Below, piece after piece: positions 1-5,648 of a DNA stretch of 6,123 nucleotides. The translations under genes and the position numbers were made by a program. Positions within the stretch are counted from its first letter, which is position 1. Every line of letters begins with the position of its first letter. The notes beneath the pieces were generated by a model. The model saw only the letters and a list, made by a program, of their open reading frames with translations, was not told the DNA's origin and made no database searches. The stretch is from JAAELZ01 sp965209105 (GTDB taxonomy: Bacteria; Pseudomonadota; Gammaproteobacteria; Arenicellales; Poriferihabitantaceae): contig CBDBQB010000022.1 of assembly GCA_965209105.1 (NCBI GenBank), positions 1 to 6,123 on the forward strand. Direction: 5' to 3'.

Positions 1-171
1 GCGTCAACCATTCAATCCCGAGCGCTTGGGGGGGTGGCAAATGCGACCATTATTTTTGCTTTACCCGGGTCAACCAATGCCTGTACCTTGGCTTGGGACA
101 AGGTGATCGCATCTCAATTGGATGCCAGAACAAAGCCGTGCAATTTCGTTAATCTGATTAGCCGTATGTAA
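1..171 (+). CDS. moaB: Molybdenum cofactor biosynthesis protein B, C-terminal part (5' end outside window)
   Basis: Frame 1 is open from the first base and ends in TAA at 169-171, giving 56 codons. The translation contains STIQSRALGGVANATIIFA, then ALPGSTNACTLAWDKVIA, then QLDARTKPCNF. This aligns almost residue for residue with the end of E. coli MoaB as I remember it (SRAVAGVANKTLIFAMPGS, QLDARTRPCNF). MoaB belongs to the MoCF/MogA fold family (PF00994), which acts in the molybdopterin adenylylation step in the cytoplasm. MoaB itself is an active adenylyltransferase in some lineages, while in E. coli that job is done by MogA. About two thirds of the protein lies before the window. The next gene starts only 31 bases downstream on the same strand, so the two may share a transcript. 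Identification as MoaB rather than MogA rests on this C-terminal signature. Confidence 0.9.
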   Translation, partial: ASTIQSRALGGVANATIIFALPGSTNACTLAWDKVIASQLDARTKPCNFVNLISRM

Positions 172-186
172 ATGTAAGCGCTTTAA

Positions 187-193
187 AAGGAAA
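187..193 (+). promoter_or_regulatory. Ribosome binding site of the antiporter gene
   Basis: The sequence AAGGAAA lies upstream of two adjacent possible starts, TTG at 200 and ATG at 203. The AGGA core (188-191) is 8 bases from the TTG and 11 from the ATG. I chose the ATG because it is the stronger codon. The protein would differ by one methionine only. This is the only recognisable Shine-Dalgarno sequence before a gene in the window. Confidence 0.6.
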
Positions 194-202
194 CCTAAGT
201 TG

Positions 203-2032
203 ATGCAAGAAACCATTTTAATTTCCCTCGCCAGTATTGGCGTGATCGCGATTGCCAGTCAGTGGTTGGCGTGGTGGGTCAAGTTGCCGGCAATACTGTT
301 TTTATTATTGGCGGGCATCGTCGCGGGCCCGGTCACGGGCTGGTTAAATCCCGAGGCATTGTTTGGCGATTTGCTGTTTCCTTTTGTCTCTTTGTCGGTG
401 GCCATTATTTTATTTGAGGGAGCCTTAACCCTTCGGTTCAATCAAATAAAGGGTCTCGGGGGCGTGGTACAGCGATTGATCACGGTCGGGGTATTGGTGA
501 CGTGGACGGTAACAACGCTGATTACCCACTATGTCGTCGATTTTAGTTGGAGCTTGGCTTTATTATTTGGCGCGATCACGGTAGTTACTGGGCCCACCGT
601 GATAGTACCGATGCTGCGCACCATTCGTCCAAATGCGCGGATAGCAAACATACTGCGCTGGGAAGGAATCACGATTGATCCATTGGGGGCTTTATTGGCA
701 GTGCTCGTGTTTGAGTGGATTGTTGCATCGGGGCATGGTTCGAGTGCGTGGGCACACAGCGCGCAAGCATTTGGAAAAGTAATATTGGTCGGTACATTGG
801 CGGGTTGCTTGGCAGGCAGCTTATGTGGTCAAATTTTAAAGCGACATTTATTGCCGGAATATCTCCACAATATGGCGGTATTGGCGGCGGTATTTGCTGT
901 GTTTGTCGGCGCGAACCATCTTTCTGAGGAATCGGGTTTGCTGGCGGTGACGATCATGGGAATGTGGTTGGCGAACATGAAAGGCGTGCACGTGGAGGAC
1001 ATCTTAAATTTCAAGGAGAGCCTGAGCATCTTATTGATCTCTGCCTTGTTTATTATTCTCGCTGCACGATTAGATTTCGCACAATTGCAGCAACTCGGTT
1101 GGCCGGCCTTATGGGTATTTCTGGGCATACAGTTTATCGCTCGCCCCTTGAAAGTATGGGTGTCGACAACGGGCTCAGATTTAACATGGCAAGAAAAAGC
1201 CATGTTGGGCTGGATCGCGCCACGCGGAATTGTCGCAGCAGCGGTCGCAGCGCTATTCGCCATTCGCTTAACTGACTTAGGCGATCCTCAGGCAGAATTG
1301 ATTGTGCCATTAACGTTTATAGTGATTATTGGAACGGTGGTACTGCAAAGTGCAACATCTCGCCTGTTCGCAACTTGGCTGGGTGTGGCCGAGCCGGAGC
1401 CGACGGGTTTTTTGATCGTCGGCGCCAATCCCTTGGCGCGCGCGGTAGCGGCCGCGCTTAAAGCGCAAAATATTTCTAGTCTATTGGTAGATACGCGTCG
1501 CGCCTATACCCGTACCGCCCTCATGGAGGGTTTGAAGGTCTATCGGGGGAATCCAGTTTCCCGTCACGCTGATGAGCATCTTGATTTGGTGGGTGTGGGT
1601 CATTTGCTGGCGATCACGGGTCATCAAGAACTCAACACCTTATCGGCACAACGCTATGGGCGCGAGTTTGGCTTGGCGCGAACTTTTTCCATCGCGACCA
1701 TCGAGCAAGATGAGGATGTTGATGAGTCACGAGAGATTACGCAAAATGTGGGGCAGGTGGCGTTTTCTCAAACATATAAAGTATTGAGTAAGATGTTGAG
1801 CGAGGGCGCGCAAATAAAGGCAACGCTTATCACTGACGAATTTACCTGCGAAGATTACTATCAGCAATATTACAAGCGCGCCGTGCAATTATTCGGTGTG
1901 CATCCCGATGGTAAAATCAGAGTGGCTGATCTCGACGGGCGTTTAGAGGTCGAAGTGGGGTGGCTGGTCTTGTCGTTGATTGCTGAAGAAGAGATGGCGG
2001 CACTCGAAACAGAGGCGCCGCCCAATCATTAG
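203..2032 (+). CDS. CPA1-family cation:proton antiporter with C-terminal TrkA_N-like domain
   Basis: This 609-residue inner-membrane protein probably exchanges Na+ or K+ for H+ in pH, sodium or volume homeostasis; the ion cannot be read from sequence. Residues 1 to about 390 form the Na_H_Exchanger domain (PF00999), with roughly 12 hydrophobic segments. Visible marks are the helix pair around WLAWWVKLPAILFLLLAGI (21-39), ILFEGALTLRF (69-79), GPTVIVPMLRTIRP (130-143), WEGITIDPLGALLA (153-166) and GWIAPRGIVAAAVAALFA (336-353) with the conserved arginine at 341. Acidic D159 sits where CPA1 proteins usually have Asn-Asp, but the preceding residue is Ile. Residues 402 to about 500 resemble a Rossmann TrkA_N domain, with D430 closing strand 2 and a glycine motif altered to GANPLA. 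The last 100 residues form a soluble tail seen in similar proteins of this size; I know no function for it. The gene lies 31 bases after moaB and 85 before the metallopeptidase gene. The family call is firm; specificity is unknown. Confidence 0.88.
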   Translation: MQETILISLASIGVIAIASQWLAWWVKLPAILFLLLAGIVAGPVTGWLNPEALFGDLLFPFVSLSVAIILFEGALTLRFNQIKGLGGVVQRLITVGVLVTWTVTTLITHYVVDFSWSLALLFGAITVVTGPTVIVPMLRTIRPNARIANILRWEGITIDPLGALLAVLVFEWIVASGHGSSAWAHSAQAFGKVILVGTLAGCLAGSLCGQILKRHLLPEYLHNMAVLAAVFAVFVGANHLSEESGLLAVTIMGMWLANMKGVHVEDILNFKESLSILLISALFIILAARLDFAQLQQLGWPALWVFLGIQFIARPLKVWVSTTGSDLTWQEKAMLGWIAPRGIVAAAVAALFAIRLTDLGDPQAELIVPLTFIVIIGTVVLQSATSRLFATWLGVAEPEPTGFLIVGANPLARAVAAALKAQNISSLLVDTRRAYTRTALMEGLKVYRGNPVSRHADEHLDLVGVGHLLAITGHQELNTLSAQRYGREFGLARTFSIATIEQDEDVDESREITQNVGQVAFSQTYKVLSKMLSEGAQIKATLITDEFTCEDYYQQYYKRAVQLFGVHPDGKIRVADLDGRLEVEVGWLVLSLIAEEEMAALETEAPPNH

Positions 2033-2050
2033 ATTCAAGCCAATAAAATA

Positions 2051-2080
2051 CTGGCGATATGACCCAGACCCGATTATTAT
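2051..2080 (+). promoter_or_regulatory. Candidate sigma-70-type promoter for the metallopeptidase gene
   Basis: A TATTAT hexamer at 2075-2080 matches the -10 consensus at five of six positions. CTGGCG at 2051-2056 lies 18 bases before it and matches the -35 consensus at only three. Transcription would start near 2087, leaving a leader of about 30 bases. The 85-base gap (2033-2117) shows no terminator, so read-through from the antiporter gene is also possible. Confidence 0.3.
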
Positions 2081-2117
2081 GCTGCAATCTCAACACATCA
2101 AATGAATAATTTTTAAC

Positions 2118-2957
2118 ATGAAAAGAACTTCCACTCGTAGTACAAACATTGATGATCGGCGCGGTCGACGAATGCGTAGAAGCTTTACCGGCGGCGGATT
2201 GGGGACCATCGTCTTATTGGTGGCAGCACTCATGTTTGGATTTAATCCCTTATCGTTTTTAGGCATAGGGGGTGGCTCAAAAACAGAGCAGGCGGGTCCT
2301 TCAACGCCTGCCCAAGATGATGAGAAAAAGGCGTTTGTTTCGCAAGTCTTGGGTGAGACAGAACAGATTTGGAGCCAGTTATTCAGCCAAATTGGTAAGC
2401 AGTATCAAGCGCCTAAAATGGTTTTATTTTCAGGGTCTACGCCCTCAGCCTGTGGTTATGCAAAAGCGGCGATGGGGCCTTTTTATTGCCCGGGCGACCA
2501 TCAAGTTTATATCGATTTTAGTTTTTACAATGAGCTGCAACGCAAGTTCGGCGCGACGGGCGATTTTGCGCAGGCCTATGTGGTTGCGCACGAAGTTGCC
2601 CATCACGTTCAAACCTTGCTGGGTCTGTCTGATCGCGTTAATAAAATGAAGGCGCGGGCAGGAAAGACAGAACAAAATCGCCTATCCGTCCGCTTTGAGC
2701 TTCAAGCGGATTGTTTGTCTGGTGTTTGGGCGCACAATACGCACAAACGTTTTGGCACCCTAGAGCAGGGCGATATCGAGGAAGCCTTGCGCGGCGCAGC
2801 GGCGATTGGTGATGATGCCATTCAACGCAAAACCCAAGGTTTTGTGGTGCCAGATAGTTTTACCCATGGCACGGGACAACAACGCGCCTATTGGTTTATG
2901 GAAGGTTTCAAAAGTGGCCAGATGACCTCTTGTGACACTTTCTCTAGTAATATCTAA
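2118..2957 (+). CDS. Neutral zinc metallopeptidase, YpfJ/KPN_02809 family, membrane anchored
   Basis: This 279-residue protein matches the putative neutral zinc metallopeptidase family (PF04228) in length and layout. The N-terminus is basic and contains a DDRRGRR stretch (12-18), comparable to the VEDRR region that opens related proteins. One hydrophobic helix follows at about 28-48 (GLGTIVLLVAALMFGFNPL), then a Ser/Pro/Gly linker, so the catalytic part should face the periplasm. The zincin site is AHEVAHHVQ, with zinc ligands H158 and H162 and catalytic E159. E194 or D198 in ELQADC is the likely third ligand. Four cysteines (112, 124, 199, 272) lie in the exported part and could form disulphides. 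Substrates of this family are not established to my knowledge. No Shine-Dalgarno sequence precedes the ATG at 2118; I kept this start because the family's N-terminal motif lies just after it. The next in-frame ATG (codon 19) would remove that motif. Confidence 0.9.
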   Translation: MKRTSTRSTNIDDRRGRRMRRSFTGGGLGTIVLLVAALMFGFNPLSFLGIGGGSKTEQAGPSTPAQDDEKKAFVSQVLGETEQIWSQLFSQIGKQYQAPKMVLFSGSTPSACGYAKAAMGPFYCPGDHQVYIDFSFYNELQRKFGATGDFAQAYVVAHEVAHHVQTLLGLSDRVNKMKARAGKTEQNRLSVRFELQADCLSGVWAHNTHKRFGTLEQGDIEEALRGAAAIGDDAIQRKTQGFVVPDSFTHGTGQQRAYWFMEGFKSGQMTSCDTFSSNI

Positions 2958-2966
2958 AGTAATAAC

Positions 2967-2990
2967 ACGCCCCCCAGTGCAGGGCGTTTT
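2967..2990 (+). terminator. Short intrinsic terminator after the metallopeptidase gene
   Basis: ACGCCC (2967-2972) pairs with GGGCGT (2982-2987) around a 9-base loop and runs directly into TTTT (2987-2990). It begins 10 bases after the TAA of the metallopeptidase gene. The six-pair stem is GC-rich but the T-tract is short, so termination may be partial. Confidence 0.6.
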
Positions 2991-3009
2991 CGCGGCCAAC
3001 GCCAGAAAG

Positions 3010-3015
3010 TATAAT
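3010..3015 (+). promoter_or_regulatory. Perfect -10 hexamer before the methyltransferase gene
   Basis: TATAAT at 3010-3015 matches the sigma-70 -10 consensus exactly. No good -35 is present: with 16-17 base spacing the candidate hexamers (TTTCGC, TTTTCG) fall in the tail of the preceding terminator and match at three positions or fewer. Predicted initiation is near 3022, giving a leader of only about 18 bases with no ribosome binding site. Confidence 0.45.
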
Positions 3016-3039
3016 CGGTCTTATTAATAACTTACCTCG

Positions 3040-3606
3040 ATGTCTAAGGCGGACATTCTAAAATGGAATGCTAAATACCTCGTGGCGGCACATCTCCAAG
3101 ATCAATCGCCGGATGAGGAGCTGGTTCGGTTAAGCAAGCAGTTACCGCGAAAAGGACTGGCTTTGGACTTGGCCTGTGGTTTGGGAAAAAACAGCTTATT
3201 CCTAGCGCGATGCGGTTTAACAGTTGAAGCGCTAGATGGTTCGATAGTTGGACTTAAACGACTCAACAAAGCAGCCGCTTCGCAAGGGCTTGCGTCGAAA
3301 ATTACCACGCATCAAACGGATATCGATACGCTAAATTTAGCGGCCTCTCAGTATGATGTAATCCTTGTCGTCCGCTATCTAAATCGCCAGATATTTTCGA
3401 TGCTTCAAGCCGCGATGAAGCCCGGCGCCAAATTGATTTATAAGACCTATAATAAAAATATTCGATGCCAGCGCCCCAATTTCAAATTGCAATACACCAT
3501 AGAACTGGACGAATTAACCTCCTTATTTTCAGATTTACAAATCGTTGAGGATAACGCCAGTGATCACGAATCCGTTTTCTCTTTTATGGTTGCTCGAAAG
3601 CCGTGA
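3040..3606 (+). CDS. Class I SAM-dependent methyltransferase, TehB-like, substrate unknown
   Basis: This 188-residue cytoplasmic protein carries the hallmarks of a small Rossmann-fold methyltransferase (Methyltransf_11/25 or TehB-like group). It opens with KWNAKY (8-13), the W-N/D-x-x-Y element often seen at the start of TehB-like enzymes. Motif I is ALDLACGLGKNSLFLA (41-56), which forms the SAM-binding glycine loop. D66 in VEALDGS is the acid expected to hold the ribose hydroxyls. TDID at 93-96 lies around strand 3-4, and YDVILVVRYLNRQIF (105-119) corresponds to motif IV. MKPGAKLIYKTYN (126-138) is the usual post-motif region and strand 5. The acceptor is unknown; resemblance to TehB does not imply tellurite resistance. 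The gene follows a terminator and has its own -10 element, so it is probably transcribed alone. It converges on the exeA-like gene with 21 bases between the stop codons. No Shine-Dalgarno sequence precedes the ATG. Confidence 0.85.
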   Translation: MSKADILKWNAKYLVAAHLQDQSPDEELVRLSKQLPRKGLALDLACGLGKNSLFLARCGLTVEALDGSIVGLKRLNKAAASQGLASKITTHQTDIDTLNLAASQYDVILVVRYLNRQIFSMLQAAMKPGAKLIYKTYNKNIRCQRPNFKLQYTIELDELTSLFSDLQIVEDNASDHESVFSFMVARKP

Positions 3607-3627
3607 TCGCGCCGACTCGCTTGTGGG

Positions 3628-4803
3628 CTATTGCGTGGCCCGACTCGGAATCCCCAATCTAAAATCGAGATCAACTTGTTTTCTGACAGATTCGATTAAT
3701 AGGGGGGTTGGGGTTGGTAGCTTTTGTGTTGCTTCACTCAATTCAGTGGCGCTAGAACTGCTGCGTGTCTTGGGTTTTGTTTCCACAGGGGTTTTTATAC
3801 GTAGGTCAACCGTATCAATACCGTCTTTTTTCTCGGTCATTGTTGGCTTGGGGTCGATATGCGTAATGGATTGCCGAGCAAACGTCTTGCCCAACCAGCC
3901 GCTCCAAACCTCTTTTTTGTAGCCTGCTAAAGCGATTAATAAAGCAAGCAAAGCAAACAATGGAAGCCAGCTCAACCACCGGGATTGGGAAGTTTGGATA
4001 AATGGCAAAGCTTCTTTGGCGGCGACTTTAACCATTGCCGGATTGACTTCGCGCGTGTTTTGACTATACGCGCCAATCAGTGCGCGATCGCACAGCAGAT
4101 TAATGAGTCGAGGTGTGCCATCGGTTAATTGATGTACTTTACGGGTCGCGGCTTTACTGAAGATTCGCTGCTGGCAACCGGCGACTTGCAGCCGGTGTGA
4201 AATGTATTCATCAGTTTCGTCTGGTGCGAGCGTGCCCAAATGATAACGGCTGGTGATGCGTTGTGCGACTTGACGCATATCATAGCGAGATAAAAGTTCA
4301 CCGAGCTCTGGTTGGCCGATCAAAATTATCCGTAGTAGTTTTTGTATGTCTGTCTCAAGATTGGTGAGCAGGCGTATTTGTTCAAGTGTTTGCTTGGGAA
4401 GGTTTTGCGCTTCGTCGATAATTAAGATGGTATGCCGGCCCGCTGCGTGTGTATCGAGGAGTTTGCGATTGATCAGCTGTGTGAGCTCGTTAATCTTTTG
4501 TTTTGCACCAAAGGGCAAATCAAGTTCCTGACACAAGGTTCGGAGTAAACCAATTTCATCAACGCGTGGATTGAGAATAAGCGCGACGTCAATATCGTCA
4601 GGAATATTGGCTAAAATGTATCGGCAGGCCATGGTTTTGCCTACCCCTACTTCGCCGGTTAATTGAACGAAGCCATTTTTTTCATTTAAGGCATAGACCA
4701 GATGTGCGATGGCTTCTCGGTGGCGATCACTTAGGAATAAGAATCGAGTATCCGGAACGATGCTAAAGGGTTTGCTATTGAGTCCGAAAAATTCCTGATA
4801 CAC
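3628..4803 (-). CDS. ExeA/GspA-like AAA ATPase with one membrane anchor, short form
   Basis: This 391-residue protein starts MYQEFFGLNSKPFSIVPD, the characteristic opening of ExeA/GspA and MshM-type ATPases, which fixes the start at a GTG codon (4801-4803). Walker A is GEVGVGKT (50-57), Walker B is ILIIDEAQ (126-133), IILIGQPEL (159-167) covers sensor 1, and GTPRLINLLCDRA (229-241) is the arginine-containing sensor 2 region. One hydrophobic helix follows at about 276-294. The last 95 residues are Lys/Thr/Ser/Pro-rich, look disordered and should be periplasmic. ExeA proper is about 550 residues with a peptidoglycan-binding domain after the helix and works with ExeB to place the type II secretion secretin. 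This protein lacks that domain, and no gspB gene lies beside it. It could serve a type II secretion, type IV pilus or MSHA-like machine, or polysaccharide export. It lies 65 bases after the phosphoesterase gene. The family call is firm, the assembly it serves is not. Confidence 0.86.
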   Translation of the reverse strand: MYQEFFGLNSKPFSIVPDTRFLFLSDRHREAIAHLVYALNEKNGFVQLTGEVGVGKTMACRYILANIPDDIDVALILNPRVDEIGLLRTLCQELDLPFGAKQKINELTQLINRKLLDTHAAGRHTILIIDEAQNLPKQTLEQIRLLTNLETDIQKLLRIILIGQPELGELLSRYDMRQVAQRITSRYHLGTLAPDETDEYISHRLQVAGCQQRIFSKAATRKVHQLTDGTPRLINLLCDRALIGAYSQNTREVNPAMVKVAAKEALPFIQTSQSRWLSWLPLFALLALLIALAGYKKEVWSGWLGKTFARQSITHIDPKPTMTEKKDGIDTVDLRIKTPVETKPKTRSSSSATELSEATQKLPTPTPLLIESVRKQVDLDFRLGIPSRATQ

Positions 4804-4826
4804 TGGATAAGGCGACTGTTTTTATC

Positions 4827-4855
4827 ATTAAGTAATCTTAGCACTATCTGCTCAA
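4827..4855 (-). promoter_or_regulatory. Candidate promoter of the exeA-like gene
   Basis: On the - strand, TTGAGC (4855-4850) and CTTAAT (4832-4827) are separated by the optimal 17 bases, and each matches its sigma-70 consensus hexamer at four of six positions. Transcription would begin near 4820, about 17 bases before the GTG start. No Shine-Dalgarno sequence is visible. It allows expression independent of the phosphoesterase gene, but a match this weak can arise by chance. Confidence 0.33.
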
Positions 4856-4868
4856 TGCTAGGAGGGCT

Positions 4869-5438
4869 CTAGAAAATATGTTCCTGTATCTCCCATTTGC
4901 TTTCACTGACCTTTAGTTCAAGGCAGGACGGGCCGCCGTGATTTCGAACTTGCCCAGCCGCGCCGGGATTGGCAATCATGGGCGTATCGCTGTCGTCTAT
5001 CGTACGAATGTGGGTGTGGCCGTACACGATCAATTGTGCATCAGGGTATTGCGTTCGTAGCGCTCGGTGCATGTTCTTGATGTCTTCATCCCAAACGCGG
5101 TGCGCGTGTTCCATGACAAGTTTGCCGCCCGGCAGATTTAACTCGACCGTATCAGGGATTTCATCGAGCTGCTTGTGCGTGTCGGCTGCCCAAGTGCTGG
5201 GAATATCATTGTTGCCTTTGACCGCAATGGTCTGTCCGAGCTTGGGTTGTAACGCCGTCAGCGGCTCAGCACCCATAATATCGCCCGCGTGGAGCGCGAT
5301 ATCGCACTGCTCGATAAACGCGACAATTTCGGGACTGATCGTTCCGTGGGTGTCGGATACGATACCCAGCGTGAGGGTCTTATGTTCACTGAAATCAAGC
5401 TCCAATTGGTAATTTCCTGTTGTGTTTTTTCTTGGCAT
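4869..5438 (-). CDS. YfcE/MJ0936-type metallophosphoesterase
   Basis: This 189-residue cytoplasmic protein belongs to the small calcineurin-like phosphoesterases (PF12850), which hydrolyse phosphodiesters with two metal ions, usually Mn2+ or Ni2+ when tested in vitro. All five metal-binding blocks are present in order: SDTHG (28-32, ligands D29 and H31), HAGDI (50-54, bridging D53), KGNND (74-78, N76), MEHAHR (109-114, H111) and YGHTHI (139-144, H141 and H143). The C-terminal NPGAAGQVR (157-165) also matches the family. Two details differ from the archetype: about 20 polar residues precede the first strand (TLGIVSD), and the usual HGH is HAH. The physiological substrate is not established for this family, so I give no symbol. 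The ATG at 5436-5438 has no Shine-Dalgarno sequence, and a later start would cut into the first strand. The exeA-like gene follows after 65 bases, while the AEC gene ends 204 bases upstream on the same strand. Confidence 0.9.
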   Translation of the reverse strand: MPRKNTTGNYQLELDFSEHKTLTLGIVSDTHGTISPEIVAFIEQCDIALHAGDIMGAEPLTALQPKLGQTIAVKGNNDIPSTWAADTHKQLDEIPDTVELNLPGGKLVMEHAHRVWDEDIKNMHRALRTQYPDAQLIVYGHTHIRTIDDSDTPMIANPGAAGQVRNHGGPSCLELKVSESKWEIQEHIF

Positions 5439-5477
5439 GGTTAAATAAGGTTACGTTCTTTTTGATCAAAGGATTAT

Positions 5478-5496
5478 GCGAGTATTTCTTGCTCGC
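5478..5496. repeat. Small inverted repeat in the phosphoesterase leader region
   Basis: GCGAG (5478-5482) and CTCGC (5492-5496) are perfect complements around a 9-base loop. On the - strand this hairpin would lie in the 5' leader of the phosphoesterase transcript, about 40 bases before its start codon. There is no T-tract after it, so it is not a terminator. A five-pair stem of this kind is common by chance. Confidence 0.3.
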
Positions 5497-5520
5497 GGTG
5501 TTCGATTTTTACTCCTTAGC

Positions 5521-5557
5521 TGAAATGTGTAAAGCGCTCGTATAGTTACACATATCA
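5521..5557. repeat. Long inverted repeat, possible operator, upstream of the phosphoesterase gene
   Basis: The left arm TGAAATGTGTAA (5521-5532) and the right arm TTACACATATCA (5546-5557) are complementary at 11 of 12 positions. This includes a perfect 8-base core (ATGTGTAA with TTACACAT). The single mismatch is A against A at 5524/5554. The 13-base spacer starts with the palindrome AGCGCT. The dyad lies in the 204-base gap between the AEC and phosphoesterase genes, about 83 bases from the phosphoesterase start codon, and overlaps the candidate -10 at 5543-5548. It could be a binding site for a dimeric regulator or a leader hairpin. The repeat itself is read directly; any function is inferred. 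Confidence 0.5.
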
Positions 5558-5572
5558 AACTGAATGAGTCAA
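5543..5572 (-). promoter_or_regulatory. Candidate promoter of the phosphoesterase gene
   Basis: On the - strand, TTGACT (5572-5567) matches the -35 consensus at five of six positions. After 18 bases comes TAACTA (5548-5543), a poor -10 preceded by TGTG that could act as an extended -10. Transcription would begin near 5535, inside the long inverted repeat, leaving a leader of about 95 bases. The -35 is convincing, the -10 is not. CATAAT (5479-5474, - strand) is a better -10 but has no good -35. Confidence 0.3.
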
Positions 5573-5613
5573 TTTAAAGCTCGAGTGTACCGTGCCAATG
5601 GGGAGGGGGCTAT

Positions 5614-5648
5614 CTGCCAAAATTAATAGGCAGGCTGAAAAATCAGCT
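5614..5648 (-). other. Two adjacent small hairpins at the end of the AEC gene
   Basis: CTGCC (5614-5618) pairs with GGCAG (5629-5633), and immediately next to it GCTGA (5634-5638) pairs with TCAGC (5643-5647) around AAAA. The second hairpin includes the TGA stop of the AEC gene (5645-5643). They sit where a 3' structure of the AEC transcript would be. Neither is followed by a T-tract on the - strand (a C-rich run comes next), so they do not qualify as a standard intrinsic terminator. Confidence 0.3.

Noticed and set aside
28..34. Run of seven G in moaB, a possible phase-variable tract
   Set aside because: The run encodes conserved glycine and valine codons in a housekeeping gene, and the frame is intact; no sign of phase variation.
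176..183. Palindrome AAGCGCTT between moaB and the antiporter gene
   Set aside because: An 8-base perfect palindrome with no flanking symmetry is expected by chance at this scale, and the gap is only 31 bases.
829..1263. Open frame of 144 codons on the - strand opposite the antiporter gene
   Set aside because: It lies wholly antisense to a well-supported gene, shows no recognisable domain, and has a composition typical of a frame shadow.
3040..3606. Naming the methyltransferase tehB (tellurite resistance)
   Set aside because: It shares only the general fold motifs, and no tehA or other resistance gene is nearby.
3545..3922. Open frame of 125 codons on the + strand over the methyltransferase end and the exeA-like tail
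   Set aside because: It overlaps two supported genes in other frames, has no family resemblance, and follows from the low-complexity exeA-like tail.
4839..4860. Possible hairpin TAGCAC...ATGCTA between the phosphoesterase and exeA-like genes
   Set aside because: The stem is five pairs plus a wobble around a 10-base loop with no T-tract, too weak to call as a terminator or regulator.
4969..5412. Open frame of 147 codons on the + strand opposite the phosphoesterase gene
   Set aside because: The phosphoesterase carries all five metal motifs in order; the opposite frame is Cys/Ser-rich with no recognisable domain.
5599..5609. G-rich run GGGGAGGGGG, possible G-quadruplex
   Set aside because: Only two G-runs are present close together, so a four-run intramolecular quadruplex is not supported.
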